DNA of 53,991 bases from Candidatus Moranbacteria bacterium CG10_big_fil_rev_8_21_14_0_10_35_21 (GTDB lineage: Bacteria > Patescibacteriota > Minisyncoccia > Moranbacterales > UBA2206). The notes beneath the pieces were generated by a model that worked only from the letters and a program-made list of their open reading frames with translations, ran no database searches and was not told the origin of the DNA. Position numbers and translations under genes: made by a program. Location: positions 1 through 53,991 of the forward strand of contig PFCG01000029.1 of NCBI GenBank assembly GCA_002773095.1, read 5' to 3'. Of this stretch, positions 22,681 to 29,735 are shown one piece after another (positions within the stretch are counted from its first letter, which is position 1; each line of letters begins with the position of its first letter).

Positions 22681-23925
22681 ATGTTTGGACAAAAACAAAA
22701 AAACCTGCAACCAACTACTCCAGCTAACCAAAAAATAAATCTTGATCAAAGGAAAGATTTCAAGGTGAACGATATTGAAGTTCATACTTTGGAAAAAGAT
22801 TTAAAAAATTATAAATATTCCGGTGTCACTCCGACTGAAATGAAGCCATCTCCTCCACCGGTTGAAAAAAAGCTTCCAGAAAGTCAGCCGATGAAACCGC
22901 TAAATAAACCCACTCCTAGTCCTTTTTTAAATTTCTCCCAACCTACCCAACCACCCAAACCATCTGTTCCAAAAGCCCCAGAGAAAGTTATGGAAAATTT
23001 TTCTCAAGCGAAACCAACCCCTACACCCATAGCTAAGCCCCCTGTTTTTAGTGCTCTTAGAAACTTACCTCAGGCGAAACCAACTACAAAGCCTCCTGTT
23101 TTTTCTGCCTCTAAAAATATGCCTCCTCAAGATAAAAAAACATTAGAAAAGCCAAAAAAGGAAGGTAACTTAGCTAAAATTATAACTACTACAATCATTG
23201 TTTTGGTTATTTTAATCGTTGGAGTAGGCGCTTATTATTTCTGGATTACTCGCCAAAAAATAGAAGAGGTAGTTATTAATCAACCAGAGGAAAATCCTAT
23301 TTCCGAGCCAGAAATTATTCCAGAAGATAAACCGGAAGAGACTGTCCTTAATGAAAATTATCCTAATTATCTAATGATTGATTTGGCAATTGAAGCCTCC
23401 ACTGCTCAAACTATAAAAGAAACCATTAAAAAAGTTAAAGCTTCTGGATTGGAAACACCTATTGAATTTATTGCAAGCGATGCAGAAAATAATCCAATCT
23501 CCTTCTCAAAATTTTCTGAAAATTTAGGTATTAAATTTTCTAGTGAAGTTTTAACCGGGTTAGATGATACTACTTTCAGTTTATTTATTCAGAATGATGC
23601 TTCGGAAAATATTGGATTAGGAATGGCTCTTTATTTTACAGATAAGACTGGACTAAAAACCACTATGCAAAAAGAAGAAGCTTTCTTAATTAATGAATTG
23701 AAGCCTTTCTTAAATTTAGCCATGATTTATGATACAATCAAAGAAGCCTCTTTCAGCTCAGCTAAATATGACGGAAGAGACATTAGATATATTAATATTA
23801 TTAGTCCCGAAGAGTTAACTATCGATTACGCAGTTAACGGTGAGAAGAAATTATTTATTGCTACTACTAAGCAATCTCTGGAAGGAATCCTACAAAAGAT
23901 GGTTTTTGACATAGAATCTGAATAA
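22681..23925 (+). CDS. Membrane-anchored protein with Pro-rich N-terminus, 414 aa
   Basis: No family recognised. Residues 1 to about 160 are cytoplasmic-looking, low in hydrophobics and rich in Pro, Lys and Thr, with repeated phrases such as AKPTPTPIAKPPVFSA and AKPTTKPPVFSASKN. One transmembrane helix follows (about 166-188, IITTTIIVLVILIVGVGAYYFW). The outer part (about 200-414) begins with a Glu/Pro linker and then a folded domain with alternating strands and helices (LMIDLAIEASTAQTIKETIKK...). A Pro-rich inner tail with a single anchor and a folded outer domain is a common Patescibacterial layout; no enzymatic motif is visible. It starts 74 bases after pnp, beyond a hairpin. Confidence 0.7.
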   Translation: MFGQKQKNLQPTTPANQKINLDQRKDFKVNDIEVHTLEKDLKNYKYSGVTPTEMKPSPPPVEKKLPESQPMKPLNKPTPSPFLNFSQPTQPPKPSVPKAPEKVMENFSQAKPTPTPIAKPPVFSALRNLPQAKPTTKPPVFSASKNMPPQDKKTLEKPKKEGNLAKIITTTIIVLVILIVGVGAYYFWITRQKIEEVVINQPEENPISEPEIIPEDKPEETVLNENYPNYLMIDLAIEASTAQTIKETIKKVKASGLETPIEFIASDAENNPISFSKFSENLGIKFSSEVLTGLDDTTFSLFIQNDASENIGLGMALYFTDKTGLKTTMQKEEAFLINELKPFLNLAMIYDTIKEASFSSAKYDGRDIRYINIISPEELTIDYAVNGEKKLFIATTKQSLEGILQKMVFDIESE

Positions 23926-24078
23926 ACTGTGGATAACTTATGCCAAAATGAATTTTTCCTGAAAAAAAGAGATTTTCTTTCCAAATCTGACTAAAAAAGT
24001 GTATTTTCTATTTTTAAGAATTACAAGCTGAGTTGTTCCATAAAATACCTTTTTTAAGCCTTTTGCACGACTATCTAA

Positions 24079-24107
24079 TTGACCATTTGCTAAAAATTTG
24101 CTATAAT
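24079..24107 (+). promoter_or_regulatory. Strong promoter of the candidate ncRNA
   Basis: TTGACC (24079-24084), a 17-base spacer and a perfect TATAAT (24102-24107), inside a 655-base gap with no protein gene. Start near 24114. Confidence 0.7.
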
Positions 24108-24113
24108 AAAAAC

Positions 24114-24553
24114 ATCAGTAAATTAAAAACCTTACCTTAGCAACAGCGAAAGAATTTCAATCGCAATTTCCCCCTATTTGCGATTGAAATTCTCTTGCTG
24201 TTCAAAAATTGAGATGAACCATCTTAATTACCCTTACTAACAAAGGGAAACAAAACAAAAACAAAAAAGTTTTTATAAAATAAAAATAAAAATAAAAATT
24301 TGTTCTTTCAAAAAAAGGTATAACCAGAGAACGGTTAGAGAAAAACGTGTTGAAAATGTTAGACCAATACGTTACGGACGCATATTAATAAAATATATAT
24401 GCATTATAATTTTTGATGCTTTCACCCAAGCTAAAAAATTTCCATGTCATATATTATAATATGTTAAACACTGGGGCGCCGAGCCACTTATTAATTTTTT
24501 GGGGCAATAAGCGCCCTGGTTTCCAATCAAAGTCACCAGGAAGGTGTTTTTTT
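24114..24553 (+). ncRNA. Candidate structured non-coding RNA of about 440 nt
   Basis: Between a near-consensus promoter and a T-run (24547-24553) the sequence has only tiny ORFs but many helices. A 5' hairpin (24142-24202) has about 26 bp with one mismatch. Others are TAACC/GGTTA (24321-24337), AACGTGTTG/CAATACGTT (24344-24373), GCATAT/ATATGC (24380-24402) and a 3' domain with GGGCGC/GCGCCC (24474-24516) and CTTATT/AATAAG inside. At the end, CCTGGT/ACCAGG (24515-24540) competes with CACC/GGTG (24534-24546) before the Ts. No RNase P, tmRNA, SRP or 6S signature was found. The following gene has its own promoter, so this is probably a free RNA. Confidence 0.5.
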
Positions 24554-24565
24554 ATTTGCCAAAAA

Positions 24566-24574
24566 TGATATAAT
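24566..24574 (+). promoter_or_regulatory. Extended -10 promoter giving a leaderless yraN mRNA
   Basis: TGATATAAT (TGn plus a perfect -10) ends 6 bases before the yraN ATG at 24581, so transcription should begin on or next to the start codon. Confidence 0.6.
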
Positions 24575-24580
24575 GCCCCT

Positions 24581-24976
24581 ATGGATAATGAAATAAAAAC
24601 AAAATCTATTGGGGAAACTGGAGAAGAAATTTCAGCCAATTTTTTAAAAAAGCACGGTTATACAATTTTAGCTATGAACTTTCAAAACAATTCCGGTCGC
24701 CGCTTAGGAGAAATTGACATTATCGCTCGCGATTCAGAAACTAGTGAAATTGTTTTTGTGGAAGTAAAATCTCGAGATATAAAAAAATACGCCCACACTC
24801 TTCCAGAAGAGAATATTAATCCTCAAAAGCTGAGAAAGCTTTCTAAAATAGCCTACTATTACCTTAGAGAAAGGACTAATTTAGACGCTCCCCACCGTTT
24901 TGACGCCCTATCCGTTTGGATTGACACCGATTTAAAAAACGCCAAAATAAAACATTTGAAAAATATCTTCTTTTAG
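24581..24976 (+). CDS. yraN: YraN/UPF0102 family endonuclease-fold protein
   Basis: 131 aa, typical for the family (about 115-130 aa). A PD-(D/E)XK-type fold is indicated by GETGEEISANFLKKHGY at the N-terminus, GEIDIIARD (the Asp of the motif) and EIVFVEVKSR (the ExK). The family is conserved but its substrate is not established; recombination or Holliday-junction processing has been suggested from its fold. The gene has its own extended -10 promoter and is followed 49 bases later by a TraR/DksA-type gene, with lspA and comM beyond. The yraN-comM neighbourhood is seen in other bacteria. Confidence 0.92.
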   Translation: MDNEIKTKSIGETGEEISANFLKKHGYTILAMNFQNNSGRRLGEIDIIARDSETSEIVFVEVKSRDIKKYAHTLPEENINPQKLRKLSKIAYYYLRERTNLDAPHRFDALSVWIDTDLKNAKIKHLKNIFF

Positions 24977-25025
24977 ACATTTCTTTCATTCTTTGCTAAA
25001 CTAAACTTATCATTAAATTAATTTT

Positions 25026-25382
25026 ATGCCATTAGACAAAAAAACTCTTGAGGAATTAAAGCAATCTCTCCTGAAGGAACAAGGTGATTTGGAAAAAAGC
25101 TTGGGAAAAATCGCTAAGCCGGTCGACAAAAAAACTGGAGATTATGACACTACCTTTGAAAACTTAGGCACCGATCGAAACGATAATGCCACTGAAATAG
25201 AACAATATACTGATAATTTGCCAGTAGAACTAACGTTGGAAAAAAATCTTCAGTCTGTTTTAGAGGCGCTTAAAAGAATAGAGAAAGGTACTTATGGATT
25301 TTGCGAAAATTGCCAAAAAGAAATTGAAGTTGAAAGATTAAAAGCTAACCCATCTGCCGAGACTTGTGTAAAATGCGGCTAG
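25026..25382 (+). CDS. TraR/DksA-family zinc-finger protein
   Basis: 118 aa. A long coiled-coil N-terminal part (from KKTLEELKQSLLKEQGDLEKSL) precedes the C4 zinc finger GFCENCQKEIEVERLKANPS...CVKC, with Cys pairs CENC and CVKC. DksA-like proteins enter the RNA polymerase secondary channel and, often with ppGpp, tune promoter opening. The acidic tip pair of DksA is not obvious here; TDRNDNATEIEQY lies near the expected position, so the mode of action is uncertain. lspA starts 12 bases downstream. Confidence 0.85.
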   Translation: MPLDKKTLEELKQSLLKEQGDLEKSLGKIAKPVDKKTGDYDTTFENLGTDRNDNATEIEQYTDNLPVELTLEKNLQSVLEALKRIEKGTYGFCENCQKEIEVERLKANPSAETCVKCG

Positions 25383-25393
25383 ATAGAATTTTG

Positions 25394-25807
25394 ATGAAAA
25401 TAAAAAATAAAAAAATACTTTTATTCTTGCTTTTTTTTTTAATCTTTAGCGACCAGCTAGTTAAATATTTTATCCGCCTCAGGGGCGGTTTTTATGTTTG
25501 TAATCCAAATTTGGCTTGGGGAGCCTCCCTCCCTCCATATTTATTTTTGATTTTGTGGATTGGTATCATTGTAGGGCTTTTATATTTTTTCCAAACATCT
25601 AAAAATAAATGGGCTTTTATATTAATTTTTTCTGGAGCTTTTTCTAATTTATTAGATCGCTTAATTCATGGTTGCGTGATTGATTTTATAGATTTAGGCT
25701 TTTTTTTTACCAGCCTCAAGGGCTGGCCAATTTTTAATTTAGCTGATTCATTAATAGTTTTAGGATTAATTATTATTATTTTAAAAAAAAACAAAAATGT
25801 CAGCTAA
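25394..25807 (+). CDS. lspA: Lipoprotein signal peptidase (signal peptidase II)
   Basis: 137 aa from the ATG at 25394; the longer frame from 25364 would overlap the preceding zinc finger. Four transmembrane helices are visible. The aspartyl catalytic pair is D88 (in SNLLDRLIHG) and D118 (in FNLADS). LspA cleaves prolipoproteins ahead of the lipidated Cys; the tiny lipoprotein at 29595-29735 in this window is a candidate substrate. The first outer loop is encoded by a CCGCC/GGCGG palindrome (25474-25488). The gene is short, as in other Patescibacteria, and its last 11 bases overlap comM. Confidence 0.9.
   Translation: MKIKNKKILLFLLFFLIFSDQLVKYFIRLRGGFYVCNPNLAWGASLPPYLFLILWIGIIVGLLYFFQTSKNKWAFILIFSGAFSNLLDRLIHGCVIDFIDLGFFFTSLKGWPIFNLADSLIVLGLIIIILKKNKNVS
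25474..25488. repeat. Mini-palindrome inside lspA
   Basis: CCGCC (25474-25478) and GGCGG (25484-25488) around TCAGG. The same core occurs between comM and the next gene (27378-27393), in the loop of the composite element at 46391-46406, and at the start of a glycosyltransferase gene (50591-50605). Confidence 0.5.
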
Positions 25808-27329
25808 AAAAATACTTTCCGCCGCTACGGTTGGACTGAGAAGCGAAATTATCGAAGTGGAAGTGGATGTTATTTCTTCCGGCCTGCATCAATTTAATAT
25901 CGTCGGTCTGCCTGACGCTGCGGTTAAGGAATCGCGCGATCGTGTGGCTTCCGCGATTAAAAACAGTCGTTTCCGTCCGCCTCACCAATGTGGTCGCATA
26001 ACGGTTAACTTGGCTCCAGCTGATTTGAAAAAAGAAGGGCCAATCTATGATTTACCTATCGCTTTAGGCTTTCTTTTGGCCACAAATCAAATTAAGTTTG
26101 ATTTTCAGAACAAACTTTTTTTAGGAGAAGTTTCCTTAGATGGCAGTGTTCGCCCAGTTAAAGGCATTCTGCCAATGGCTCTTTTAGCTAAAGAAAGAAA
26201 TATTCCAGAAATTTATGTTCCTGAAGAAAATGCCGAAGAAGCTTCGGTGGTGGAAGGTATTTCAGTTTTTCCAGTTAAAAATATTTTAGCCCTTTACTCT
26301 CATTTAGATGGGCAAACATTAATTTCACCGGCCCCAAAAGCCGTCTTGGAAGATTTATTTAAAGAAGAAGAATATTTGACCGACATGAAATTTATTAAAG
26401 GACAAGAACAAGCTAAACGGGCTTTGGAAATCGCTGCTGCCGGAGGACATAATGTTATTCTCAACGGCCCACCAGGGTCAGGCAAAACTATGTTAGCCAA
26501 AACCCTTCCATCTATTCTTCCCCGCTTAACTACCGCAGAAGCTTTGGAAATAACTAAAATTTTTTCGGTGGCCGGTCAATTACTGAGAAAAAAATCTTTA
26601 ATTACCAGTCGACAATTCCGTTCGCCCCATCACAGTGCTAGTGCGGTTTCCTTGGTAGGAGGCGGAACTTATCCGAAACCAGGAGAAATCAGTCTAGCTC
26701 ATCGAGGGATTTTATTTTTGGATGAATTCCCAGAATTTTCCCGAGTAGTTTTGGAAAACCTCAGACAACCATTAGAAGACGGAAAAATAACCGTTTCTCG
26801 AGCTCAAGGCACTTTGGAATTTCCGGCTAGTTTTACATTGATAGCGGCTATGAATCCCTGCCCTTGTGGGAATGCCACTGATCCAGAAAAATCCTGCTCC
26901 TGCAATCCGGCGCAAATCATAAAATACCAAAGAAAAATATCCGGACCAATATTGGATCGCATTGATTTACACGTGGAAGTGCCTCGTATTAAATTTGAAA
27001 AATTTTCTCAAGATGAAACTTCTTTAGAAAATTCTTTTTCTATTCGCCAGCGAGTAGAAGCAGCCAGAAAAACACAGGCTTCCAGATTTGAGCAATCTCC
27101 TATTTTTTGTAATAGCGAAATGGGCAGTCAGGAAATTAAAAATTTCTGTTACTTAAGCCCAGATTGCATTGAATTGATGAAAAAAGCCGTTTCCAGCCTT
27201 CATTTGAGCGCCCGAGCTTACTATCGTATAATTAAGGTTGCTCGTACTATAGCCGATTTATCGGAAGGTCCGGCTATTCAGCCAGAGCATATCGCTGAAG
27301 CCATCCAATATCGGTTTAAGACGGACTAA
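25797..27329 (+). CDS. comM: YifB/ComM-type Mg-chelatase-like AAA+ ATPase
   Basis: 510 aa, the normal family length. The N-terminal Lon-protease-like domain (residues 1-170, with IVGLPDAAVKESRDRV) precedes the AAA+ core with Walker A GPPGSGKT (224-231) and Walker B LFLDEFPEF. The sensor region has AAMNPCPCG and a Cys cluster (PCPCG...CSCNP). The C-terminal domain is the Mg_chelatase_C type (HLSARAYYRIIKVARTIADL). In Vibrio, ComM is a bidirectional branch-migration helicase that helps integrate transforming DNA; here it may partner the type IV pilus/secretion genes and natural DNA uptake, which is inference. Its start overlaps the end of lspA. Confidence 0.94.
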   Translation: MSAKKILSAATVGLRSEIIEVEVDVISSGLHQFNIVGLPDAAVKESRDRVASAIKNSRFRPPHQCGRITVNLAPADLKKEGPIYDLPIALGFLLATNQIKFDFQNKLFLGEVSLDGSVRPVKGILPMALLAKERNIPEIYVPEENAEEASVVEGISVFPVKNILALYSHLDGQTLISPAPKAVLEDLFKEEEYLTDMKFIKGQEQAKRALEIAAAGGHNVILNGPPGSGKTMLAKTLPSILPRLTTAEALEITKIFSVAGQLLRKKSLITSRQFRSPHHSASAVSLVGGGTYPKPGEISLAHRGILFLDEFPEFSRVVLENLRQPLEDGKITVSRAQGTLEFPASFTLIAAMNPCPCGNATDPEKSCSCNPAQIIKYQRKISGPILDRIDLHVEVPRIKFEKFSQDETSLENSFSIRQRVEAARKTQASRFEQSPIFCNSEMGSQEIKNFCYLSPDCIELMKKAVSSLHLSARAYYRIIKVARTIADLSEGPAIQPEHIAEAIQYRFKTD

Positions 27330-27377
27330 GCTTTTTTAAATTTCCAATTTTTAATTTTTTCAGCCTACAGCTGATCC

Positions 27378-27394
27378 GCCTTTGGCGGAAAATA
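27378..27394. repeat. Free-standing TCCGCC/GGCGGA mini-palindrome
   Basis: TCCGCC, TTT and GGCGGA in the gap after comM, flanked by low-complexity AT-rich words. This is the intergenic form of the palindrome found in lspA and in the 50.6-kb glycosyltransferase gene. Confidence 0.55.
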
Positions 27395-27634
27395 AATCTA
27401 AATTTTTGAATTTTTAAACATTAGAAATTTGGATTTATTTATAAAATTATAAAATTAAAAATTATAAAATTTGGAGTCTTTTTTATATTAATAGTCTTAG
27501 TTGGCTACGTCTTTTTTTATTTATTTACCCATTCCGGCCGAAATTTATCCTTCGCTGTTCCCAAAACTGTTTCTCTTGATGACAATGGACTGTCTTTCCG
27601 AAAAAATACTTCTGCGGAGACAATTGAAGAATTT

Positions 27635-28396
27635 TTGCAAGAAAATAAATTAAACATTAGCGACTACGATCAAATCATTCCGGCCAGAGAAACGCCGATT
27701 TTTCCGGAAATAAATATTGAAATCCGCCGAGCTTTGAAAATAAAAATATCCGCCGACAAACAAGAAAAAGAATTCTACACTTTGTCCGACACTGTCGGCA
27801 ATGCTCTTGCTGAAAGCCAAACGAAACTGGGCGAAGATGATTTGATTGATCCGAAAATTTCCTCGCCATTGAAAAATAATTTGAAAATTACTGTTACACG
27901 TGTGGAAATCAGAGAAGAAACCGTGCAAAAATCCATTGATTTCAAAACAATTGCCAAAGAAGATGATTCATTGGGCTGGCGAATAAAAAAGATAACCACT
28001 CCCGGAAAAAAAGGGACGGAAGAAATAAAATATAAAGTGGTTTCACACGATGGCAAAGAAATTTCCCGAAAAATATTGAATAGAAAAACTGTTCAAAATC
28101 CAACTGATGAAATCGTGGTGCAAGGAACTTATATGAAAACCGGAAAAGCCAACACCGGACAAGGAACGTGGTATGCTTGGAAAGGAGGACTCTTTGCCGC
28201 CAGCGCTACTCTTCCGAGGGGAAGTTATGCTAAGGTTACCAATATGGAAAACGGCAAAACAGTCGTGGTGCAAATCAACGACTATGGCCCCCAAGGCAAA
28301 GGGCGTATTATTGACTTGGACAAAGTGGCCTTCACCAAAATCTCCAACATCGGCGCGGGAGTAATTGGAGTGAAAGTTGAACAGATACTTAATTGA
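27635..28396 (+). CDS. Membrane-anchored wall protein: DUF348/G5-like region plus RlpA-like DPBB domain
   Basis: 253 aa as counted from the TTG at 27635, but the frame is open back to 27425. It would add a transmembrane anchor (KFGVFFILIVLVGYVFFYLF, encoded at about 27467-27526) and the first DUF348-type strand region (VPKTVSLDDNGLSFRKN). The C-terminal third is an RlpA-like double-psi beta-barrel (TGQGTWYAWKGGLFAASATL, then NGKTVVVQINDYGP and GRIIDLDKVAF), as in resuscitation-promoting/YabE-type wall enzymes. No ATG, GTG or TTG precedes the anchor, so the true start is probably a rare codon (ATT or ATA) near 27437-27450, or the start was lost. The coordinates given are the conservative frame. 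Confidence 0.75.
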   Translation: MQENKLNISDYDQIIPARETPIFPEINIEIRRALKIKISADKQEKEFYTLSDTVGNALAESQTKLGEDDLIDPKISSPLKNNLKITVTRVEIREETVQKSIDFKTIAKEDDSLGWRIKKITTPGKKGTEEIKYKVVSHDGKEISRKILNRKTVQNPTDEIVVQGTYMKTGKANTGQGTWYAWKGGLFAASATLPRGSYAKVTNMENGKTVVVQINDYGPQGKGRIIDLDKVAFTKISNIGAGVIGVKVEQILN

Positions 28397-28410
28397 CAAA
28401 ATAACTATTT

Positions 28411-28758
28411 TGTCATCCTGAACTTGTTTCAGGATCTCAAAAACATGAAACAATATTGCGTTTACATCAACACAAATAAAAATAATACAACTCTTTATAT
28501 CGGGGTGACTAATAATTTACCAAGGAGAATGTATGAGCATAAAAATAAAATAACTAAGGGTTTTACAGCAAAATATAATGTTAATAAATTAGTATACTTT
28601 GAGCAAACTGAAAATATATTGAGCGCCATTCAAAGGGAAAAACAGCTAAAAAATTGGCATAGGGAATGGAAAATAAATCTTATTAATAGTATTAATCCAA
28701 AATTGGAAGATCTAAATAAATCTTTATTAGAAGATCCTGAAACAAGTTCAGGATGACA
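28411..28758. mobile_element. GIY-YIG-carrying element with perfect 27-bp inverted ends
   Basis: The ends at 28411-28437 and 28732-28758 are exact 27-base reverse complements, and each end also folds on itself (ATCCTGAA/TTCAGGAT). One GIY-YIG nuclease gene fills the space between them; its stop codon lies within the right repeat. The unit sits between two housekeeping genes, 5 bases before the ksgA ATG. The gene-less relative at 19561-19649 has the same ends. Confidence 0.75.
28445..28756 (+). CDS. GIY-YIG single-domain endonuclease
   Basis: 103 aa from the ATG at 28445; a TTG at 28424 is inside the terminal repeat and less likely. The GIY-YIG fold shows VYI and LYIGVT (the two halves of the signature), NNLPRRMYEHK with the catalytic Arg, and a downstream Glu in REKQLKNWHREWKINLI. 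It is of the YhbQ/UPF0213 type, which lacks DNA-binding extensions. The last residues (EDPETSSG) are encoded by the right terminal repeat. The tight packing of gene and repeats suggests that the nuclease acts on, or spreads, this repeat; that is inference. Confidence 0.85.
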   Translation: MKQYCVYINTNKNNTTLYIGVTNNLPRRMYEHKNKITKGFTAKYNVNKLVYFEQTENILSAIQREKQLKNWHREWKINLINSINPKLEDLNKSLLEDPETSSG

Positions 28759-28763
28759 TTATT

Positions 28764-29606
28764 ATGAAACATATACCCAAAAAAAATCTTGGTCAAAATT
28801 TTCTCAAAACCAATTCTATCGTGAAAAGGATTATTGAGTCTGCCAATTTAAGCGCGGATGATTTTGTCATTGAAGTTGGGCCCGGGGAAGGAGTTTTGAC
28901 AGAGGAGCTTGCAAAAAAGGCGGGAAAAGTTTTGGCGATTGAAATTGACCATACGCTCATCAAACCGCTTCAAAAAAAATTTGAGAATAAAAAAAATGTT
29001 GAAATAATCAACGCCGACATACTAAAAATAAATCTTCCGGAGCTACTTGGACACGAAATGTCCAAGTATAAAGTAATTGCGAATTTGCCTTACTATATTA
29101 CTTCGCCGATTATCCGACTGTTTTTGGAAACCGAAACTCCGCCTCAAGAAATGATTTTGATGGTGCAAAAAGAAGTGGCGGAAAGGATTGTGGCTTCACC
29201 CAGTGAAATTCCGGCTGAAAGCCGGAGCGCGAAGCGCATTTCACGGGGTAAGCCCGGGCAAATGAGCATCCTGGCTGTTTCGGTGCAATACTATGCCAAA
29301 CCGGAAATTCTTTTTGAAGTGGGCAAAGAAAATTTTGATCCGATTCCGGAAGTGGATAGCGCGGTCATCAAAATTACAAATTCCGAATGCGGAATTCCGA
29401 ATGCGGAAACAAAAAAATTTTTTCGCGTGGTCAAGGCGGGATTTTCCGCGAAAAGAAAAACTTTGATCAATAATTTATCAAGCAGTTTGCATTTGGAAAA
29501 GAAGGCTGTGGAAGAAAAAATAAAAGCCGTCGGTTTGAAGCCGACGGCTAGAGCTCAGGAGCTGAGCGTAGATGATTGGGAAAAAATTACAGTTTTACTT
29601 ATTTGA
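28764..29606 (+). CDS. ksgA: 16S rRNA (adenine1518/1519-N6)-dimethyltransferase
   Basis: 280 aa. KsgA dimethylates two adjacent adenines of 16S rRNA helix 45 late in 30S assembly. Motifs: KKNLGQNFL at the start, SAM site VIEVGPGEGVLTEEL (residues 35-49), acidic AIEID (58-62), NADIL and the catalytic NLPY (107-110). Residues 145-162 (SPSEIPAESRSAKRISRG) split the conserved KEVAERIVA...KPGQMSIL segment and are encoded by a palindrome inserted in frame. Two more repeats lie in the gene: a tandem 14-mer (29379-29406) and a hairpin (29525-29549). Codon use is richer in CCG than in most of the window. The stop is TGA. Confidence 0.94.
   Translation: MKHIPKKNLGQNFLKTNSIVKRIIESANLSADDFVIEVGPGEGVLTEELAKKAGKVLAIEIDHTLIKPLQKKFENKKNVEIINADILKINLPELLGHEMSKYKVIANLPYYITSPIIRLFLETETPPQEMILMVQKEVAERIVASPSEIPAESRSAKRISRGKPGQMSILAVSVQYYAKPEILFEVGKENFDPIPEVDSAVIKITNSECGIPNAETKKFFRVVKAGFSAKRKTLINNLSSSLHLEKKAVEEKIKAVGLKPTARAQELSVDDWEKITVLLI
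29196..29249. repeat. In-frame palindromic element inside ksgA
   Basis: A 54-base insertion with a closing stem GTGAAAT (29203-29209)/ATTTCAC (29238-29244) and two arms inside: TCCGGCT/AGCCGGA (29210-29226) and GCGC/GCGC (29227-29237). This makes a three-way junction. The surrounding protein aligns with ordinary KsgA if these 18 codons are removed. Confidence 0.7.
29525..29549. repeat. Hairpin near the 3' end of ksgA
   Basis: AGCCGTCGG (29525-29533) and CCGACGGCT (29541-29549) form a perfect 9-bp stem within the codons for AVGLKPTARA. The protein length is near normal here, so it may replace rather than add sequence. Confidence 0.5.
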
Positions 29607-29735
29607 TTCTTCATCTGGTTGCATATCTTCTCCGTAATAATTATTTATTGGAGCATATGTGCATTTGAAGCAACACCCACTCATAAAAGAAATAATTGAA
29701 AAAACTACAACAGCTATCAGTAATACTTTTTTCAT
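29595..29735 (-). CDS. Tiny lipoprotein, 46 aa
   Basis: Reading the minus strand, the ATG (complement of 29733-29735) follows an ideal Shine-Dalgarno GGAGGA. The product starts MKKVLLIAVVVFSIISFMSG and has Cys at residues 21, 22 and 25. It has a lipoprotein signal peptide with lipobox FMSGC (cleavage before Cys21) and a mature part of only about 26 residues ending DMQPDEESNK. The start overlaps the stop of the upstream frame (ATGA), and the 3' end overlaps the convergent ksgA stop by 12 bases. It is short and was found by direct reading; function unknown. Confidence 0.6.
   Translation of the reverse strand: MKKVLLIAVVVFSIISFMSGCCFKCTYAPINNYYGEDMQPDEESNK

Noticed and set aside
23926-24078. 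Small protein genes in the 5' part of the 655-base gap
   Set aside because: No ORF with a start signal or plausible composition was found there.
24114-24553. RNase P RNA, tmRNA, SRP RNA or a known riboswitch as the identity of the structured gap
   Set aside because: The GAGGAAAGTCC-type, tRNA-like CCA-ending, GGAAGGAAGCAGCC-type and common aptamer signatures were looked for and not seen; left as unknown.
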